NCBI RefSeq assembly: GCF_030127145.1
Contig: NZ_CP126159.1
Coordinates: forward strand, 186,001-250,000
DNA: 64,000 nucleotides
Origin: Halobaculum halobium
GTDB lineage: Archaea > Halobacteriota > Halobacteria > Halobacteriales > Haloferacaceae
Direction of reading: 5' to 3'
The first letter of the stretch is position 1, and each line of letters starts with the position of its first letter. This document shows, one piece after another, positions 1-8,373 of the stretch. The position numbers were made by a program, and so were the translations under genes. The notes below the pieces were generated by a model. It worked only from the letters and a program-made list of their open reading frames with translations, searched no databases and was not told the DNA's origin.

Positions 1-478
1 CCGCCGACTCGAAGGTGTGGCTGAACGTGTGGCCCTCCTCGGCGACCAGTTCTGACTCGAAGGACCCGTCCTCGGCGACGACGTTGTGGCTGGACCCCTG
101 GCCCGTCCATTCCCAGGTGACGGTCGTTCCGCTGGACACCCTGACTGCGGCGGGGCCGAAGCCGTAGTAGCCGCCGTTGGCTTCCGTCCCGACTTCGACG
201 GTCACCTCGTCGGCACCCGTCTCGTCGACGACGCCGTCGTAGTTGTCGACGTCGTCGAGCCAGCCGCCGAACGACTCACCGCCGTCAGACCCGCCGGACG
301 GGGTGTCTGTCGCCGTTTGCGTCGCTGTTTGCGTCGCCGTCTCGGTCGGTGTCTCTTCATCGCCGCCACCTCCGTTCTCGCTTCCGCCAGCGCAGCCGGC
401 GAGGCCGGCGGCGCCGCCGACAGCAACGAGGGCACTCGCGCGCAGTACGGACCGACGGGTCGACTCGTGGTCGGACAT
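1..478 (-). CDS. Halocyanin-type blue copper lipoprotein, C-terminus beyond window
   Basis: Reads leftward off the left edge, so about 159 N-terminal residues are visible. The leader has an Arg-Arg pair, a hydrophobic stretch and a lipobox (Leu-Ala-Gly-Cys near residue 29), predicting Tat export and lipid anchoring outside the membrane. A Thr/Gln/Ala/Ser/Gly-rich linker follows, then the halocyanin start (WLDDVDNYDG) and the copper-ligand segment with SHNVV. The remaining Cys, His and Met ligands would lie outside the window. The halocyanin family carries electrons to terminal oxidases or nitrogen-oxide reductases. The ORF is closely related, even at DNA level, to the halocyanin gene at 53369-54157. 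The start is the ATG at 478. Confidence 0.88.
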   Translation of the reverse strand, partial: MSDHESTRRSVLRASALVAVGGAAGLAGCAGGSENGGGGDEETPTETATQTATQTATDTPSGGSDGGESFGGWLDDVDNYDGVVDETGADEVTVEVGTEANGGYYGFGPAAVRVSSGTTVTWEWTGQGSSHNVVAEDGSFESELVAEEGHTFSHTFESA

Positions 479-565
479 CACTGAGCCGTACGACCGAGGG
501 AGATAAGCCGCCCCCTTCGGTTCCCAGTCTGTGAGATCCGACGCGACCGTGTTGGGGCCGTCGAC

Positions 566-811
566 TCACGCGAGGCCGCGCCGGACCTGCCCGAGCAGTT
601 CTTCGACGCCGATGTCGTCCCGTCTCGTCTCCGGGGCGCCCTCATCGCCAGAATCAGTCCTCCACGGTCGCTTCCGCCCGGAAACTGCGGACGCAGTGGT
701 GTCCGGTGACGCGTCGCTCTCCACGACGGCAGCGACGTCCGGACGGCGGTGGGGGCTGTTTCGCGCCAGTGCACGCCACCGGCGAATGACTGTCTCTCGA
801 AACGACTCCAT
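566..811 (-). CDS. Small hypothetical protein (81 aa)
   Basis: An 81-residue charged protein starting at the ATG at 811. It has a basic, Arg/Trp-containing N-terminal segment, a polar low-complexity middle and a short helix at the C-terminus (VEELLGQVRRGLA). No family recognised, no signal peptide and no membrane segment. The start is chosen because it lies 30 bases from the ATG of the divergent gene at 842, giving a compact shared promoter region; an upstream in-frame ATG at 949 would run through that neighbour. Support is positional and compositional only. Confidence 0.45.
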   Translation of the reverse strand: MESFRETVIRRWRALARNSPHRRPDVAAVVESDASPDTTASAVSGRKRPWRTDSGDEGAPETRRDDIGVEELLGQVRRGLA

Positions 812-841
812 AACTTTCTCCCGGGGTGCAAAGTTGTCGGC

Positions 842-1045
842 ATGACCCCACCAGCTCACTCGAGCGACGACACGGACAGCATCACGCGGATCGAAATCTC
901 GCTCCGTCGGGCGCTCGCGACGACGGACTCGAGCGAGTCGCGGTACCACATTCGGACGGCGCTCCAGCAGCTACAGGTGGTCCGCGAGACCGGCGGGATC
1001 GAGTCCTCGGAGTACGGCGACGCCCGCGATATGAACCACCAGTAG
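842..1045 (+). CDS. Small conserved haloarchaeal hypothetical protein (67 aa)
   Basis: A 67-residue acidic, soluble protein, mostly predicted helix, with the segment RIEISLRRAL followed by RYHIRTALQQLQ. I recall similar small proteins as common in haloarchaeal genomes, always of unknown function. The ATG at 842 is preferred to the in-frame ATG at 749, because the upstream residues look random and the shorter start faces the divergent gene at 811. It has no Cys, signal or membrane segment. Confidence 0.6.
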   Translation: MTPPAHSSDDTDSITRIEISLRRALATTDSSESRYHIRTALQQLQVVRETGGIESSEYGDARDMNHQ

Positions 1046-1059
1046 TCGTGCGTTGAACG

Positions 1060-1275
1060 TCACACTCGACTTTCGAGGTCCACTACCGTGCCGCGGTCGA
1101 CGACCATGAACGCCTCCTCGTGGAGCATGTCCTCCTCGGTCGGCAACACGAGTACCTCCGAGCCGTCACTGGTGGTCGTCGGGATAAAATCGAGCTCGAT
1201 GAGATCGTACTCCAGGTCCTCGGACGGATCGGGATTCGGAGAGACCGTTCGCCACTCCTGCTCTGTCGAGGCCAC
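1060..1275 (-). CDS. Conserved haloarchaeal hypothetical protein (71 aa)
   Basis: Acidic 71-residue protein converging on the gene at 842-1045. The preferred GTG start at 1275 follows GGAGG with a 10-base gap; it gives an N-terminus beginning ASTEQEWRTV and a body with YDLIELDFIPTTT, VLPTEEDML and FMVVDRG. I recall haloarchaeal hypothetical proteins of this pattern, without assigned function. The frame stays open upstream: an ATG at 1371 would add 32 residues, rich in Arg/Lys and unlike the rest. No membrane segment or Cys. Confidence 0.6.
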   Translation of the reverse strand: MASTEQEWRTVSPNPDPSEDLEYDLIELDFIPTTTSDGSEVLVLPTEEDMLHEEAFMVVDRGTVVDLESRV

Positions 1276-1923
1276 GATCAGCTCGCCTCCGATGAAGGCC
1301 CGCAAAACCCCGGATAAGGTGTGCTTACCACACGATCTCCGTTGGTACCGACTGTTCGGTTTCCGACGCATCTCTTGTGTGTACCCCCAGCCCGTTCGAT
1401 AATACGAACCTTCTGACCGGTATGTCGGCCGTACTGACAGGCCGACGTGGTTGACTTGAGTCGCATGACTCGTTAGCAGACAACTACTGTAAAGAAGGCT
1501 CCTACAGGGGCGAGTCGAATACCGTGAAGATAGCCACCAATTACGTTCAGTATCCTTTCTTCTGTCTTGGACTATCGCCAACTCACGGCCCCGTACCTAT
1601 CGGTTCCCCCCGCCTGAGCCGCACGCGCGATAAGATAAACATACTGAGTGTATGACGATCGTACTGGCTCTCCCCGCCCGAGAATCCCTTCGAGCGAGAT
1701 CCTCCTGTTCGGTCAGTTCTGGCCTCAGACCCGTGCGTGTTGACTCGGTCTGGCTGTCGTCCTCTCACGGGTCTCCCGCTCCCGCCGATGACCGGTCGAT
1801 TGGGGTCGGCCGACCGGGTGGACCCATATCTCCCCGCAGTCACCTGGTTTCTGTGGCGACTCCGAGCACTGAATCGCCTTTAGCGGGTCTGTTACGATAG
1901 CTACTGACGGTGAGCGCTTACGC
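1276..1923. other. Intergenic region with relatively AT-rich upstream DNA
   Basis: About 650 bases without a convincing gene. The only open frames are short and compositionally unlike the neighbours. There is an AT-rich patch at 1630-1645 (TAAGATAAACATAC), and a small inverted repeat, CATAC-N5-GTATG, at 1640-1654. These may belong to the promoter of the surface-protein gene at 1924, but they lie nearly 280 bases upstream. Nothing else recognised. Confidence 0.4.
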
Positions 1924-4167
1924 ATGGCACTAGTTACAAAACACGCCATCGTCGCTGTTGCCGTGCTGACAGTGGTGGGCGGGGTCGGAATGGCGACCAT
2001 GGGGACGATCGGGGGGTCGATGGACGCAGCCCCTACGGACGCACTCGTCGGGGAGGAGGAGCCGCTCTCCGTCGCGACCGCTGACGAGACGACAGGGGTC
2101 GGCGCCTCGACGACCGCGGTCGTTGAGGCGACCCTCCGAAACGACGCGGACCGCGAGCGCGTCCGGACGGTCTCCTTGGAACTGCGCGGAGAGGGCGACG
2201 ACGCCGTGAGGGCCACGCGCGAGCGTGAGGTCACGGTGCCGGCCGACGGGTCGGCGGACATCAGCTTCGAGATCCCGGCCGACGAGGTCGGTCCGGGAAC
2301 CTGGGACTACACGGTCGTGGTCGACACCCAGTCGGCGGATGGGCCGTCGACAGCGGCCGAGGGGACCGTCACGTTCGATCCGGCGACGTACGCGCTCGAC
2401 GGACGGGCCGTCGGTTCGGCGGACGGTGCCGTCGCAGACAACGCCGAGCGGGACCGTCCCAGCGTGCTCCCCGGCGACGAGGTCGACGTGATCGCGACCG
2501 TCGAGAACGGGGGCGACTTCGACGGTGAGCCCGCCGTCAGGTTGCTGTTCGACCGCAACCGCGACGGAGAGTTCTCCTCCGAAGAGGCGGTAACGACCAA
2601 GTATCCGGCCGTTTCGGCCGGAACCGAGGCGGAGCTCCGGTTCAACGTCTCGACGGTCGGTCTCGAACCCGGCACCTACCGCTACCGGATCGTCGCCGAG
2701 GGCGAATCGATCGAGGGGAGTTTCGACGTGCTCGCACCGGCGCGATTCACTGTCGAGAACACGTCTGAGCAGGCGGGCAGTTCCGGCGGGGCGAACGTCT
2801 CCGCGAACGTCACGGGGAACGCCACCGACGACGCCAACGCCACGGTCGATACGAACGCCACGGCGAGCGTGAACGAGAGCTCTGATGCACCCACGAACGC
2901 GACCGAATCCGCGCTTGCAGCCGATCCTGCGGACGTGCTTCACGGCGAGAACGCCACGCTCTCGGTCCGCGTCCGGAATCACGGTGAAGTCGCCGGCGAG
3001 CGCACAGTCGCGCTGGTCGCTCCGGACGGCACCCTGACCGCGGCGCGTCGGGTGTCGCTGGCGGGCGGCGAGAACGACACGCTCTCGTTCGTGGTCGACA
3101 CGGGCGACCTCGACCGCGGGAACTACACCTACACGGCCGTCGTCTCGAACGCATCGGTGAACGTCTCGTCGACGGCCGAAATCGCCTCGACGACGGCCGG
3201 GAATTCCTCGACGGCGACCGGAAACGAGTCCGTCGCAGGAGACAGGAATGCGTCTGTCGCTGCCCTGCTGAACGAGTCGGAAGACGAGGCTGAGCTCCAA
3301 TTGCGCGTTCGCGACGCGCAGTTCGAGGTGATCTCCTACAGTCTACAGGGCCCCGACCGGATGACTCTCGACGACGAACTGACCGCTAGCGCCCGGGTAC
3401 GCAACGTCGGCGACGCCGACGGCACTCGAACGGTTCGATTCGTGGTCGATCTCGACGGCGACGACGAGCCGGAAGGGTACAACGTGACCACGCGGGTGAC
3501 GCTCGTTCCGGGTGAAGAAACCCGTATCGCCTTCGCTGACGTTTCCCGTGACACGCTCTCGGCGGGCGCCGACAGGTCGCTCTCGGAGGACGACATGCTC
3601 GGCACGCACATCTACGGAATCGAGAGCGACGGTACCTCGGCGACAGACGTGGTCGTGATCGAGCGACCGTACTACGGCGGGACTTCCGCGGGCGGATCCT
3701 CCGACTCGAACTCTGAATCCGCGTCAGACGACGGGGACGAGTCCGACGACCCGGTCAGCCTCGACGAGATCACCCAGGAGAAGTACAATCGCGACTACGA
3801 CGAGGTCAGCGGCGAGACGAAGCGCCAGGTCGAGGAGATCCACGAGCGCCAGCCGTTCGCCGAGGGACTCAAACTCGTCGACGTCCTCACTCGTGAGGAG
3901 ATAGCCCGAGAGCGCTACGGTGTCGATGTCGAGCCCTGGGAGGACTTCGAGTTCACGGCGCTCGACGTGGGACTCCAACAGGAGATCGAAGCGGAGTTCG
4001 ACGCACAGTTCGAGACGGAGGCGGGCGACCGCATCGAGTCGTGGGACGAGATCGCACGCGCTGTGCACGGGAGCGACTACGAATCGCTCTCGGCCGAGCA
4101 GAAGGCCGACGTTCGCGAGCGGTACCGCGATCAGTTCGACGAATGGAACGGCGACAGCGCGGACTGA
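1924..4167 (+). CDS. Large secreted CARDB-like surface glycoprotein
   Basis: 747 residues. The N-terminus has one hydrophobic segment (about residues 8-30) that looks like a signal peptide or signal anchor. At least four Ig/CARDB-like beta domains follow, at about residues 40-150, 160-275, 335-420 and 460-590; they carry paired motifs such as EPGTY/DRGNY and VRNHGE/VRNVGD. Between them are Asn- and Thr/Ser-rich stretches with many N-X-S/T sequons. After a Ser/Asp-rich linker, the C-terminal ~130 residues carry three related charged units (see findings). Predicted location is the cell exterior, as an adhesion or surface-layer-associated protein. No sortase or PGF anchor is visible. Start ATG at 1924; no nearby partner gene. 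Confidence 0.75.
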   Translation: MALVTKHAIVAVAVLTVVGGVGMATMGTIGGSMDAAPTDALVGEEEPLSVATADETTGVGASTTAVVEATLRNDADRERVRTVSLELRGEGDDAVRATREREVTVPADGSADISFEIPADEVGPGTWDYTVVVDTQSADGPSTAAEGTVTFDPATYALDGRAVGSADGAVADNAERDRPSVLPGDEVDVIATVENGGDFDGEPAVRLLFDRNRDGEFSSEEAVTTKYPAVSAGTEAELRFNVSTVGLEPGTYRYRIVAEGESIEGSFDVLAPARFTVENTSEQAGSSGGANVSANVTGNATDDANATVDTNATASVNESSDAPTNATESALAADPADVLHGENATLSVRVRNHGEVAGERTVALVAPDGTLTAARRVSLAGGENDTLSFVVDTGDLDRGNYTYTAVVSNASVNVSSTAEIASTTAGNSSTATGNESVAGDRNASVAALLNESEDEAELQLRVRDAQFEVISYSLQGPDRMTLDDELTASARVRNVGDADGTRTVRFVVDLDGDDEPEGYNVTTRVTLVPGEETRIAFADVSRDTLSAGADRSLSEDDMLGTHIYGIESDGTSATDVVVIERPYYGGTSAGGSSDSNSESASDDGDESDDPVSLDEITQEKYNRDYDEVSGETKRQVEEIHERQPFAEGLKLVDVLTREEIARERYGVDVEPWEDFEFTALDVGLQQEIEAEFDAQFETEAGDRIESWDEIARAVHGSDYESLSAEQKADVRERYRDQFDEWNGDSAD

Positions 4168-4359
4168 ATCGGGATCGGGCCTCGCGACACTGCGCTAAGT
4201 AGACTTCCCCTCGTGGCGTTTCGCCCTGAGATACGGACGATCTAACTTTACTCCCGTGAGCTATCAACGAAGCCGACACATGTTGGAAACGCAATATGAA
4301 GTGTCGAGCGTACCGGACCCCTCTGCGTTGGCGCGCGGCCAGAACCGGAGAGCTACCCC

Positions 4360-5124
4360 ATGATCGGCGGAGTCATCGAACTGTTGCGTCCGTTCGCCTG
4401 GGTGGTCCTCCCGTTGATGTTCTTCGGGAGTTTCGCAGTGGTCGGCGTCGCGCTGGTGTTCCACAGGCGCAACCGCGTCCGCAAGACCTTCGTCGCCGGC
4501 TTTCTCGTGACGCTACTCCTGTTTCAAGTGAGCGTTATCCCGCTGACCGCCCCGCCGTTCGTGACGTGGCACAAGTTCTCCAGTCCGTGGGAGTCCGAGC
4601 GCGTGGTACATCAGATCCGGGTCGTCGACGATCAGGGACGAGAACTCCCGTACGACGACAAGGCGACGCTGGCGTTCGACGGCATCCGGATGACGGCGCT
4701 CCATCGCCGGATGACGGAGGACTACTCGTCCGAGCAGAACCGTGAGATCGCTCGATACCTGTTGTGGAGCGCCCGAGACTATCGCGACGGGATCGAACGC
4801 GGCTCGCCGCGACGCGGGCTGACGTGGACGGGGTCGTCCATGCTGCCCGCGCAGTTTCTGAAGTTCCCCGCACACGGCCACAATTCCGTGTGGACGGCCG
4901 ACCAGCTGTCCGCTCACGGGACCTTCGTCGGGATCCGAGTCTACCGGATCGAAATACACACCTCGGCCGACGGACGGGAGGTCACGTCCTACTCAGAGCA
5001 GGTCGTATTCGAGTACCGCGAGGGCGACGACGCTGCGGGCGACGCGTCGTCCGTCCCGAGCGGTTCGGCCTCTCCGTCCCTCTCGGTCGCCGGCCCAGCC
5101 GGGGGTGTCGCGCGTGTTCGTTAA
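4360..5124 (+). CDS. Membrane-anchored protein of unknown function, coupled to HTTM gene
   Basis: 254 residues. Two hydrophobic helices (about 10-32 and 45-63) are followed by a ~170-residue, probably extracytoplasmic domain, with YRIEIHTS near its end and a Ser/Ala/Gly-rich tail. No known domain recognised. A GGAG about 10 bases before the ATG at 4360 supports the start. The stop overlaps the next gene by 20 bases (5105-5124), so the two are probably co-translated. In HTTM-containing gene pairs the neighbour often has two membrane helices and a soluble domain, so this could be its partner subunit, which is inference. Confidence 0.75.
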   Translation: MIGGVIELLRPFAWVVLPLMFFGSFAVVGVALVFHRRNRVRKTFVAGFLVTLLLFQVSVIPLTAPPFVTWHKFSSPWESERVVHQIRVVDDQGRELPYDDKATLAFDGIRMTALHRRMTEDYSSEQNREIARYLLWSARDYRDGIERGSPRRGLTWTGSSMLPAQFLKFPAHGHNSVWTADQLSAHGTFVGIRVYRIEIHTSADGREVTSYSEQVVFEYREGDDAAGDASSVPSGSASPSLSVAGPAGGVARVR

Positions 5125-6397
5125 CTACTTCGCCGACGACGAGCGGTCCTCACCGTTCAACCTCGCCGCCGCACGCGTGATCGTGGCCGGGTGGTTGATC
5201 TGGAAGACGATGTGGTACGACTGGATGACGTTCGTCGCGGTCCCATTCAGTCTGACGCCCGAGTTCACGTGGGCGATCCCGCCAGTGATGCCCGGCGTCG
5301 TCCTGACGGTCGAGAAGTGGGTCCTCATCGGACTCCTCGTGGCGTTTGCGCTCGGATATCGGATCCGAGCCACGGCCGGCTTCGGCGCCCTTCTGCTCGC
5401 ACACCTCGGAACTGTTCGGCAAATACACATCACCTACGGCGAGACACAGGCGATGCTGATCGGGGTGTACTTCCTGCTGATATACGCGCTGTTCGCCGAC
5501 GCCGACAAGCTCTCGCTCGACGGTCTCCGTCGGACGCGGACGTGGACGGTCTCGTCGCTGCGGGACCACCTCGTCTCGAACGGGGACTCGGGCGACGACG
5601 GATCGGAGGCCACAGACGGGTACCGACTGCCTGCGTTGAAGTGGTCGCTCGTGGTGATCGCGATGATCTACTTCGGCGCGGGCGTGGACAAGCTCTTCCC
5701 CGACGGACCGTTCGGCGGCTTCAGCGCCGCGTACCTCGGTCCGGAACACCTGAGCCGAATCGTCGTTGTCCGCGAAGTCCTGTACGGCTGGCACATCGCC
5801 ATCGCACCGCCGTTGGTGGAGTTTCCCGCGGCGATGACCGCCGCGGCGGTCGGGACGCTCGTCGTCGAACTCGGACTGTTCGTCGCTGTCCTCGCCGGGA
5901 TCTCGATAACGCCGTTCGTCCTCGGTATCCTCGGCTTCCAGACGGCCGTGCTCGTGATGTTTGGAATCCTCTTCGCCGACACGTACCCGATGCTGCTGAC
6001 GTTTCTCGCGTGGGACCGCGCGTACGAACGGGTCGCGAGCGGCCGTCAGCTCGACGTCGTCTTCGACGACCGGTGTTACTTCTGTATGCGGAGCCTCTAT
6101 CCGTTCAGCCTCCTCGACGTGAACGGCACGATCCGGTTCATTCCCAGCTCCGACGCACCCGATCGCTACGAATCCCGAGAGGACGTCGACTTCGACCAGG
6201 CGATGTACGCCTTCGACGGCGGCGAGACGCACGAAGGGTACCACGCGTTCCGGGAACTGATCCGGCAGTTCAGATTCGCTCTCCCGGTTGTCTGGGTGAT
6301 GCGCCTCCCGCCGGTCGCGGCGGTCGGCGAACGGGTGTACCGACGGGTCGCGGACAGTCGTGGGGACCGCTTCACCTGCCGTATCGATAACCGCTGA
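5105..6397 (+). CDS. HTTM-domain membrane protein fused to DCC thiol-oxidoreductase-like domain
   Basis: 430 residues. The N-terminal ~300 residues have multiple membrane helices in the pattern of the HTTM (vitamin K gamma-carboxylase-like) family: an N-terminal LAAARVIVAGW helix, and YFGAGVDKLFPDGP before a further helix group. The last ~110 residues form a DCC-type domain with the hallmark DDRCYFCMRS near residue 320, a CxxC in a thioredoxin-like context. Predicted to be an integral membrane redox or carboxylase-like protein. The GTG start at 5105 lies inside the upstream gene's 3' end. Both domains are known in bacteria and archaea, often as separate genes; substrate unknown. Confidence 0.82.
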   Translation: MSRVFVNYFADDERSSPFNLAAARVIVAGWLIWKTMWYDWMTFVAVPFSLTPEFTWAIPPVMPGVVLTVEKWVLIGLLVAFALGYRIRATAGFGALLLAHLGTVRQIHITYGETQAMLIGVYFLLIYALFADADKLSLDGLRRTRTWTVSSLRDHLVSNGDSGDDGSEATDGYRLPALKWSLVVIAMIYFGAGVDKLFPDGPFGGFSAAYLGPEHLSRIVVVREVLYGWHIAIAPPLVEFPAAMTAAAVGTLVVELGLFVAVLAGISITPFVLGILGFQTAVLVMFGILFADTYPMLLTFLAWDRAYERVASGRQLDVVFDDRCYFCMRSLYPFSLLDVNGTIRFIPSSDAPDRYESREDVDFDQAMYAFDGGETHEGYHAFRELIRQFRFALPVVWVMRLPPVAAVGERVYRRVADSRGDRFTCRIDNR

Positions 6398-6413
6398 GGG
6401 GGGCTCGCTCCCG

Positions 6414-7979
6414 TCAGCGCCCTTCTGGGAGCGAGGAGGCGTCTGGCGTCGTCGTCCCCGCGTCCTCGGCGACTCCGGCGGCGCAGCCGGCGTCGTTCAC
6501 ATTGATGTCTCGCAGGAGCGTCCCCGCGGATCCGGACATGTTGACCACGTCGGCGCTCTCGGCGATATTCAGTTCGTACATGACGTTCAGGTTCTGGATC
6601 GCGCTCTCGGGGGACCCGGCCAGTTTAATCACGCCACGCGCGTCCGAGACCGAGAGGCAACAGCCGTCGATGACTGAGTTCGGGCGCCCGGTCAGCCGGA
6701 TCAACGCCCCGTCGACGCCCTCTGACGTGTCGATCACGACGTTCGACAGCGTCACGCCCCACGGCTTCGCAGCGGTCGCGCCGAGGCGAGGGTCCTCGGG
6801 ATCGTCGGCACGTATCGCCGTGATCCCCGGCACGTCGATCTCGAAACTGGTGTCAGAGACGGTGAACGCGCCGGCGGAGCCGTCCGCCCAGATCGCGGCC
6901 TTCGCGTCTGGCGGCGCTGACCGGTAGACGAACTCGCAGCCCTCGATCCGGCCTCCCGTCTTGCCGAAGCTCCCCGTCTCCCAGAGGATCGCGTTGGGAT
7001 TGATGTACTCGCCGCCGTTATCCGGGTTGGCGTTGTCCGTGTCGATCAAAAAGCGGCAGTCGCGGACGACTGACCCCTCGCCGCCGATGCGCAGCGACGC
7101 CTGATTGTTGTTGACGAATGCAGTGTTCTCGATGATCACGTTCCCGGGGACCCGAGAGGCGTATATCGCGTTGGTCCCGGTGTTCTCGATGTGAGAGTCG
7201 CGGATGAGTAGCTCGCCGGCGTGGTCCCCGCCGACGTAGATACAGCCCTCGTTTGCGTCGTCGCCGAGGTGGCCGTGGGAGGTGATGTTCGTCGGGCCCG
7301 CCCGGACGAACCCCTCGATGATCCCGCGGCCGTCGGAGTCGAGCACCTGTGCGATGAGATTGTCGACGGCCCCGTTGTTATCGGTCGGGTTGTGGCCGAT
7401 GTGTTCGACGGTGTGGACGCGGAGCTTGTCATGCATCCGCAGCGTACTTCCGATCGACCCGTCGCCGTCCATGTGGTCGAACGTCACGTTCTCGAGGAGG
7501 AACCCGCTCCCGCCTTCTCGGACGTTGAGGAATTTTCGCCCCTCCGTCTCCGGCGTCCAGAAGACCACGTCACGATGTGAGTCGCCGACGCCGACGATCC
7601 CGATGTTCTCGAACGCCCGTTCGATCCTGTGTTCGTCGTGGAACTTGTAGCGTCCAGGTCGCACCCGCAGCAGGGTCCGGTCCATGCTCATGAGTTCCAG
7701 GATGTCGCCATCGATCGGTCGGTTCCCGTTCGCGTCCATCCGGAAATCCCGCTCGGCGTCGAGCACCCTGTCGAACTCAATACCGCGGTACTCAACGGGG
7801 CCCTCGGTGGGGAACCGGTCCTCCTCGCCCGGCTCCGTCGTCCCGCTCGGGCGCCCCTCGGTCTGGCTCACGGTCCCCCGACCCTCGTCGTCTTTCCCGG
7901 GTATCAGCCCGCCACACCCGGCTAGACCGACCGCCAGCGCCGACGCTCCGGCCGCGCGGAGGTACGTCCGCCGCTTCAT
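6414..7979 (-). CDS. Secreted right-handed beta-helix lipoprotein
   Basis: 521 residues from the ATG at 7979; an in-frame ATG 14 codons upstream would put charged residues before the leader. MKRRTYLRAAG, a hydrophobic core and LAGC predict a Tat-type lipoprotein. The mature part has many short beta-helix coils rich in Asn, Gly, Val and Ile (for example IENTAFVNNNQASLRIGG), the fold of pectate-lyase-like enzymes and phage-tailspike-like glycan binders. Strongly paralogous to the protein at 10072-12660: shared blocks include NPTDNNGAVDN, SHGHLGDDANEG and NANPDNGGEYINPNAI. It converges with the HTTM gene (17-base gap). Catalysis versus binding cannot be told from sequence. Confidence 0.85.
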   Translation of the reverse strand: MKRRTYLRAAGASALAVGLAGCGGLIPGKDDEGRGTVSQTEGRPSGTTEPGEEDRFPTEGPVEYRGIEFDRVLDAERDFRMDANGNRPIDGDILELMSMDRTLLRVRPGRYKFHDEHRIERAFENIGIVGVGDSHRDVVFWTPETEGRKFLNVREGGSGFLLENVTFDHMDGDGSIGSTLRMHDKLRVHTVEHIGHNPTDNNGAVDNLIAQVLDSDGRGIIEGFVRAGPTNITSHGHLGDDANEGCIYVGGDHAGELLIRDSHIENTGTNAIYASRVPGNVIIENTAFVNNNQASLRIGGEGSVVRDCRFLIDTDNANPDNGGEYINPNAILWETGSFGKTGGRIEGCEFVYRSAPPDAKAAIWADGSAGAFTVSDTSFEIDVPGITAIRADDPEDPRLGATAAKPWGVTLSNVVIDTSEGVDGALIRLTGRPNSVIDGCCLSVSDARGVIKLAGSPESAIQNLNVMYELNIAESADVVNMSGSAGTLLRDINVNDAGCAAGVAEDAGTTTPDASSLPEGR

Positions 7980-8373
7980 CCGCTCCTCCGACCGTGCTGG
8001 CTCTCGTTGCTCCTGTCGCACTCGGTTGCGTTCGACTTACTCACTGGGTTCATCATTCATCGGGGACCTTTGTCGGGAAACAACCCGTCCGCGCGTCTCG
8101 TCAGGACCGATCCATACACCCGCTTGATCTGCCTCGTGGTTCATCACGGCGGGCGTGGGCTACCATGTACGCCGTATCAGTGGCTCCGAGTCTTAATTAT
8201 AGAGTGATTACATGCGATTCGCACATTCGGTGACCGCGAGCCACCCCAGCGACTGTTCGCACGCAGCCATCGATCGTGGCGACCGATGGCAACCGGGTTC
8301 ACGACGCCGATATCAACAGACTATCCACGGCTCACGGGCCCATAACTTACTACAGAGGCGAGAGGGACAACCC
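7980..8373. promoter_or_regulatory. Divergent intergenic region with two promoter-like elements
   Basis: 394 bases between the leftward beta-helix gene and the rightward sulfatase-fold gene. It holds an AT-rich element CTTAATTATA near 8192-8201, and a second element ATAACTT at 8342-8348 that lies 32 bases before the ATG at 8374, the distance expected of a TATA region for a leaderless transcript. An open frame starting at ATG 8212 runs into the downstream gene in frame, but its extra 54 residues do not resemble the family's N-terminus. No other gene seen. Confidence 0.45.

Noticed and set aside
1652..1900. 82-codon plus-strand ORF before the CARDB-like gene
   Set aside because: Ser/Arg/Pro-rich, no ribosome site, no family, and composition typical of non-coding GC-rich DNA.
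1930..3300. Long open frame on the minus strand under the CARDB-like gene
   Set aside because: Arg/Val/Gly/Asp-rich, no domain; a typical antisense shadow in GC-rich coding DNA. The plus-strand frame has domains and sequons.
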